The position numbers were made by a program, and so were the translations under genes. Positions 31,072-33,893 of a stretch of 33,893 nucleotides of DNA are shown piece by piece. A model generated the notes under the pieces. That model was not told where the DNA came from. It saw nothing but the letters and a program-made list of their open reading frames with translations, and ran no database searches. Origin of the DNA: Serpentinimonas barnesii (GTDB taxonomy: Bacteria > Pseudomonadota > Gammaproteobacteria > Burkholderiales > Burkholderiaceae_C). Position 1 is the stretch's first letter. Every line of letters begins with the position of its first letter. The stretch covers positions 1-33,893 of the forward strand of contig NZ_BAWN01000002.1 of NCBI RefSeq assembly GCF_000696225.1, read 5' to 3'.

Positions 31072-31715
31072 TCGGCGCGCTCAGCCTCCAAGGCGCGCAC
31101 CTGCTCGGGCGTGTTGAGGTTGCGAAAGGCCAGCGGGTCGTCGGTCGACGCATCGAAGGCCACCACGGCGCAGCGGTGCTGGCGCGCCCAAGCCTGCACC
31201 TTGCACTCGCCCATTCCGAGGTGGTCGAGCAGGCTCTGGCGCAGCCCGGCGCGCAGCAAACAAAAAACCGGTTGCCAGCGCATCACCCCGCCCTCGTCCG
31301 GGGCCGCCGCAAGGGCCAAGTCGGCCTGCTCGTGCAGCAAGGCGTGGCGCAAGCGCTGCAGCAGGTCGAGCGGGAACCGGGGCACATCGCAGGGCACCGT
31401 CAGCAGCAAGGGCGTGCGGCCGTGCTGCAAACCGGCCGCAAAACCGGCCAAGGGGCCAACGAAACCCGGCACCGGGTCGGGCCACACCGGCACCCCAAAG
31501 GCGGCGTAGTCGGCCAAATGGCGGTTGGCGTTGATGGCCAGTTCTTGCGGAGCGCCCCCGGCTTGGGCGCGCAGCCGCTGCAAGGCATGCTGCACCAGCG
31601 GGGCGCCTTGCACGCGCACCAAGCCCTTGTCCACCCCGCCCATGCGGCTGCCACGCCCGCCCGCCAGCACCAAGGCCGTCACCGCTTCGGCCAAGCTTGG
31701 CGCGGGTGCCGTCAT
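31068..31715 (-). CDS. mobA: Molybdenum cofactor guanylyltransferase MobA
   Basis: This enzyme adds GMP to molybdopterin to make the guanine dinucleotide cofactor used by DMSO-reductase-type enzymes such as formate dehydrogenase and nitrate reductase. The 215-aa protein has the nucleotidyltransferase loop ALVLAGGRGSRMGGVDKGLV (about 14-33), the acidic site LLTVPCDVPRFP and WQPVFCLLRAGL near the middle, ending in the FRNLNTPEQVRALE signature. The ATG at 31715 overlaps the stop of the nitroreductase gene by four bases, so it is translated from the same message. In-frame starts further up lie inside that gene and are rejected. Confidence 0.93.
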   Translation of the reverse strand: MTAPAPSLAEAVTALVLAGGRGSRMGGVDKGLVRVQGAPLVQHALQRLRAQAGGAPQELAINANRHLADYAAFGVPVWPDPVPGFVGPLAGFAAGLQHGRTPLLLTVPCDVPRFPLDLLQRLRHALLHEQADLALAAAPDEGGVMRWQPVFCLLRAGLRQSLLDHLGMGECKVQAWARQHRCAVVAFDASTDDPLAFRNLNTPEQVRALEAERAD

Positions 31716-32368
31716 GGCGACTCTGCATCCGGTGCAGGGGCCAAGCGGCCAAAGTAATCGGCCACGGCGGGGCGCTGTTGTAGCGCACGCGGCTGCGCCA
31801 CGTGGCCGATGTTGACAAAGCACAGCGCCCGCTCATCTGCCGCCAAGCCAAACAGCCGCCGCAGGGGGGCCGACTGCAGCGCCTGGCCGCTGGTCAGGCA
31901 AGAACCCAAACCCAGCGCGCTGGCTTGCAGCAGCATGTTTTGCAGCGCCGCCCCAGTGGCCAACAGCCGCTCGTGCTCGGGGATTTCGACCCCTGCAGGC
32001 CCTGCAGGCTCAGCCCCCAAGCGCAGCAGCGCCAGCAGCAGCCAAGGCGCGTGCTGCGCTTTCTCGGCCGCCTGCGCCACTTGCTCGGCCGTGGCTTGCG
32101 GGTCGCGCTCCAGCAGGGCTTCGGCAAAAGCCGCCCCCAAGCGCGCGCGCTGATCCAGCGGCACCTCGACCAAGCGCCAAGGCAGGATGCGGCCGTGGTC
32201 GGGCGCGGCCCCCGCCGCAGCCAGTATGAGCTGCTGCTGCGCCGCGTCGGGCCCGGGCGCGCACAGGCGCCGTGGCGAGGTGCTGCGCCGCCCGTGGATC
32301 AGGGCTTGGGCCCACGGCCCTGGGTCAGGCGCAGCCGCTGCCCGATTGGCAAGTTCTGGAACGCTCAT
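31712..32368 (-). CDS. Nitroreductase-family flavoprotein (YdjA-like)
   Basis: This is a predicted FMN-dependent NAD(P)H oxidoreductase of 218 aa. Recognisable parts are LIHGRRSTSPRRL (FMN phosphate-binding Arg-rich start), AAAGAAPDHGRILPWRLVEV, ERLLATGAALQNMLLQASALGLGSCLTSGQAL and ALCFVNIGHV near the C-terminus. They match the small YdjA/RibA-type members rather than NfsA/B. It overlaps mobA by four bases, so the two are coupled; the reason is not evident. The ATG at 32368 (MSVPELANRAAAAP) starts about 15 residues before the conserved part; an in-frame start at 32416 adds 16 residues. Confidence 0.85.
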   Translation of the reverse strand: MSVPELANRAAAAPDPGPWAQALIHGRRSTSPRRLCAPGPDAAQQQLILAAAGAAPDHGRILPWRLVEVPLDQRARLGAAFAEALLERDPQATAEQVAQAAEKAQHAPWLLLALLRLGAEPAGPAGVEIPEHERLLATGAALQNMLLQASALGLGSCLTSGQALQSAPLRRLFGLAADERALCFVNIGHVAQPRALQQRPAVADYFGRLAPAPDAESP

Positions 32369-32424
32369 GGGTGTTGGTCTGTGCAAGCCCAGCAGGCAGT
32401 GGCCCACCCAACCCAAGCAAGGGC

Positions 32425-32769
32425 TTAAAACTGCTGTGGCCGCGCCACCTCGACCTCTTCCACGTAGGCAATGCCCGAGTAGTTGCTGAAATATTTGGCA
32501 ACCACCCCTTCGATGATTTTTTGGGCCACCTCATCCCTGGCGGTGATGAACTCGATCTTGACGTTGCTAAAAATTTCGCCGTGCCCGCTCAGGGCGTCGG
32601 AGCGCACGCCCCGGTGCCCTTGCCCGTTGGCATAGACCGCGGTGTAGCCGGTCGCACCGGCCGCCATGGCCAGCGCCACCACTTTGTCGAGCAGGATTTT
32701 TTCGGTGACCACCACCACCTTTTTCGCTTTGTTCAGCATGTTGGCATCCCAATAAGTGGACGTGATCAT
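32425..32769 (-). CDS. SbtB-like PII-type signalling protein
   Basis: This 114-aa member of the PII superfamily probably senses adenine nucleotides and controls the bicarbonate transporter encoded just upstream. It carries the SbtB/CPII pattern: KKVVVVTEKILLDKVVALAMAAGATGYTAV, the T-loop-like NGQGHRGVRSDALSGHGEIFSNVKIEFIT and KIIEGVVAKYFSNYSGIAYVEEVEV. The C-terminus ends ARPQQF and lacks the Cys-x4-Cys R-loop found in cyanobacterial SbtB, so redox control of the apyrase-like activity is not expected. The ATG at 32769 overlaps the sbtA stop (ATGA); an alternative ATG at 32739 would give a shorter N-terminus closer to known SbtB proteins. The pair is co-translated. Confidence 0.85.
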   Translation of the reverse strand: MITSTYWDANMLNKAKKVVVVTEKILLDKVVALAMAAGATGYTAVYANGQGHRGVRSDALSGHGEIFSNVKIEFITARDEVAQKIIEGVVAKYFSNYSGIAYVEEVEVARPQQF

Positions 32770-33773
32770 AGATCAAAAACCACTTGGCCCAGGATCAGGA
32801 ACAGCGGGATGCAGATGGCAATCGCCACCGGCGTGCCGACACCGGTCGAAGAACCGATGTAGGACGAGGGGTTGGCCGTGGGTATGCCGGCGCGCAGCGT
32901 GGGCGGCCCGGAAATGTCGGAACTCGAAGCGGCGATGATCGCCAACAAAATCACACCACCCGGGCTGAAGCCCACCAGCAGGTGCGCCACATAGCCCAAG
33001 CCAAAGCCTATCAAGCCGTGCACAATGGGCATGACAAAGGCATAGGCAATGTACCAATGCGCCACCTTGCGCAATTCGCTCAAGCGTTGCCAGGCCTCAA
33101 TGCCCATGGTCACCATCAGCACTGTGAGCAGACCGCGGAACAGCAAATCGTAAAAGCCTTCAAACACCGCTTCGGGGCGCGTGAACAGGCCTATGGCCAA
33201 TCCCAGCAGCATGGCCGACAGTGCAGGGCCCTGCAGACTCTCTTTCACGATGGGCCAGATCGCTACCCGCTGACCAGAACCACCGTTCTTTTTGCTCAGA
33301 TACAGGTTAGCCAACACAATTGCCAGCACCAGGGCCGGAATATCCATGAATGGATACAAGGCCGGCACCCAGGCTTCAAACTCAATGCCGGCGTCTTCCA
33401 GCATGAACATGCCGGCCGCCATGGTCGAGGCACTGACCGCACCAAACAAACCGGCTGTGGCCAGCGCGTCGTCCATGCGCACGCCGCGCATGCGCGCCAG
33501 GGTCAACCAGCCCAACACCACAATCGTCATGCCAATCACGGCGCTGAACAATGCTGGCAGCAGCATGGCCCCAATATCGCCATCGCGGATCTCCATCCCG
33601 CCCTGAATGCCGATGCGCATCAGCAGCATGAATACGCAGAAGCGGTAAATGGCATCCGGTATATCGAGCTTGCTGCCCAACGCAGCCGCCAACATTCCAC
33701 CCAGCAAAAACGCCAGCGTGGGCGTTTGAAACTGGGTCAGGAAGGTGTGGAAAAAACTTAGCAAAAGGTCCAT
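32766..33773 (-). CDS. sbtA: SbtA-family sodium-dependent bicarbonate transporter
   Basis: This inner-membrane transporter takes up bicarbonate with sodium. The 335-aa protein has about ten hydrophobic segments, of which FLLGGMLAAALGSKLDIPD, FVMPIVHGLIGFGLGYVAHLLVGF and SPGGVILLAIIAASSSDISGPPTLRAGIP are diagnostic. The SSSD-x-SGPPTLR region near residues 270-285 is the substrate/sodium-binding core of SbtA. The protein begins MDLLLSFFHTFLTQF at the ATG at 33773. A GTG at 33785 is in frame (four more residues), and neither start has a good Shine-Dalgarno. A hairpin at 33807-33831 lies in the leader, and the window edge is only 100 bases further, so the promoter may be truncated. In a non-cyanobacterium this points to a carbon-limited autotrophic or alkaline habitat. 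Confidence 0.9.
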   Translation of the reverse strand: MDLLLSFFHTFLTQFQTPTLAFLLGGMLAAALGSKLDIPDAIYRFCVFMLLMRIGIQGGMEIRDGDIGAMLLPALFSAVIGMTIVVLGWLTLARMRGVRMDDALATAGLFGAVSASTMAAGMFMLEDAGIEFEAWVPALYPFMDIPALVLAIVLANLYLSKKNGGSGQRVAIWPIVKESLQGPALSAMLLGLAIGLFTRPEAVFEGFYDLLFRGLLTVLMVTMGIEAWQRLSELRKVAHWYIAYAFVMPIVHGLIGFGLGYVAHLLVGFSPGGVILLAIIAASSSDISGPPTLRAGIPTANPSSYIGSSTGVGTPVAIAICIPLFLILGQVVFDL

Positions 33774-33806
33774 ATTCAGCGCCACACCACAGACTGATTG
33801 ATCAAT

Positions 33807-33831
33807 AGGCCACCCATGAGGGGGGTGGCCT
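33807..33831. terminator. Strong hairpin upstream of sbtA
   Basis: AGGCCACCC (33807-33815) pairs perfectly with GGGTGGCCT (33823-33831) around a seven-base loop. On the minus strand it is followed by ATTGATC, a weak U-tract. It may be the terminator of a gene lost with the IS at the window end or a leader structure of sbtA. A palindrome ATTGATCAAT overlaps its edge. Confidence 0.5.
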
Positions 33832-33834
33832 TAG

Positions 33835-33893
33835 ATGTCACATCCCGGACGATCATAAGGCGCCCGATGAAAGAGATGAGGATGCGAAGCGTA
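33835..33893 (+). mobile_element. Partial insertion-sequence terminus, right copy of the 59-bp inverted repeat
   Basis: This is the exact inverted copy of 4-62. It begins ATGTCACATCC and runs off the window with the open frame MKEMRMRSV. The IS body lies outside, so both window ends face the same element end. This is the pattern of a contig broken at a multi-copy IS, or of a segment flanked by inverted IS copies. Confidence 0.6.

Noticed and set aside
1-33893. CRISPR array, tRNA or rRNA
   Set aside because: No regularly spaced repeats, cloverleaf-like segments or rRNA sequence were seen while reading through the window.

Overview
The window looks like one contig from a GC-rich betaproteobacterium of the order Burkholderiales, most likely Comamonadaceae-like. 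The backbone genes support this: a phasin gene, a yggS/pilT/pilU block, the rsmI/yraN/dolP neighbourhood, GlcD, a Pat-type acetyltransferase and strongly GC-biased third codon positions. An SbtA/SbtB bicarbonate-uptake pair hints at an autotroph or a carbon-limited (for example alkaline) habitat. A hydrogen-oxidising Comamonadaceae such as Serpentinimonas would fit, but that is a guess. No rRNA, tRNA or CRISPR array was seen.

Layout. (1) Both window ends carry the same 59-bp sequence in inverted orientation, apparently the end of one insertion sequence that continues outside. (2) 63-784 holds a 5'-truncated IS1595/ISXO2-type transposase. (3) 769-8468 is a compact minus-strand surface-polysaccharide cluster: GT4 glycosyltransferase, Wzx-like flippase, hexapeptide acyltransferase, a 4-amino-sugar type aminotransferase with an SDR dehydratase/epimerase, then a 3-dehydrogenase, N-acetyltransferase and aminotransferase set that would make a UDP-2,3-diacetamido sugar. 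This stretch is visibly poorer in GC than the rest and mosaic inside. (4) At about 8634 it joins a GC-rich resident locus by cutting an ABC-type flippase after its membrane domain; wzz follows. (5) A VapBC-type toxin-antitoxin pair sits next to a fossil piece of a WbpD-like acetyltransferase. (6) From 11.4 kb on is ordinary chromosome: glcD, a HepT/MntA toxin-antitoxin module bounded by 38-bp direct repeats, a PAS sensor kinase, yggS, pilT, pilU, a beta-hydroxyacid dehydrogenase, dolP-like lipoprotein, yraN, rsmI, a small membrane protein, a DUF502 protein, pat, a CopD-like protein, phasin, 3-hydroxybutyryl-CoA dehydrogenase, rmuC, moaC, an M48 protease, mobA, a nitroreductase, sbtB and sbtA.

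How it fits together. The left third records replacement of a polysaccharide locus. The resident cluster, which once had an ABC flippase and a WbpD-like acetyltransferase, was overwritten by an imported cassette with its own Wzx flippase and diacetamido-sugar genes, while wzz was kept. Two toxin-antitoxin modules lie either side of glcD. The direct repeats around the second one include the start region of the downstream kinase gene, so its insertion history can be read. The phasin promoter carries two matching palindromes that look like binding sites for a PhaR-type repressor.
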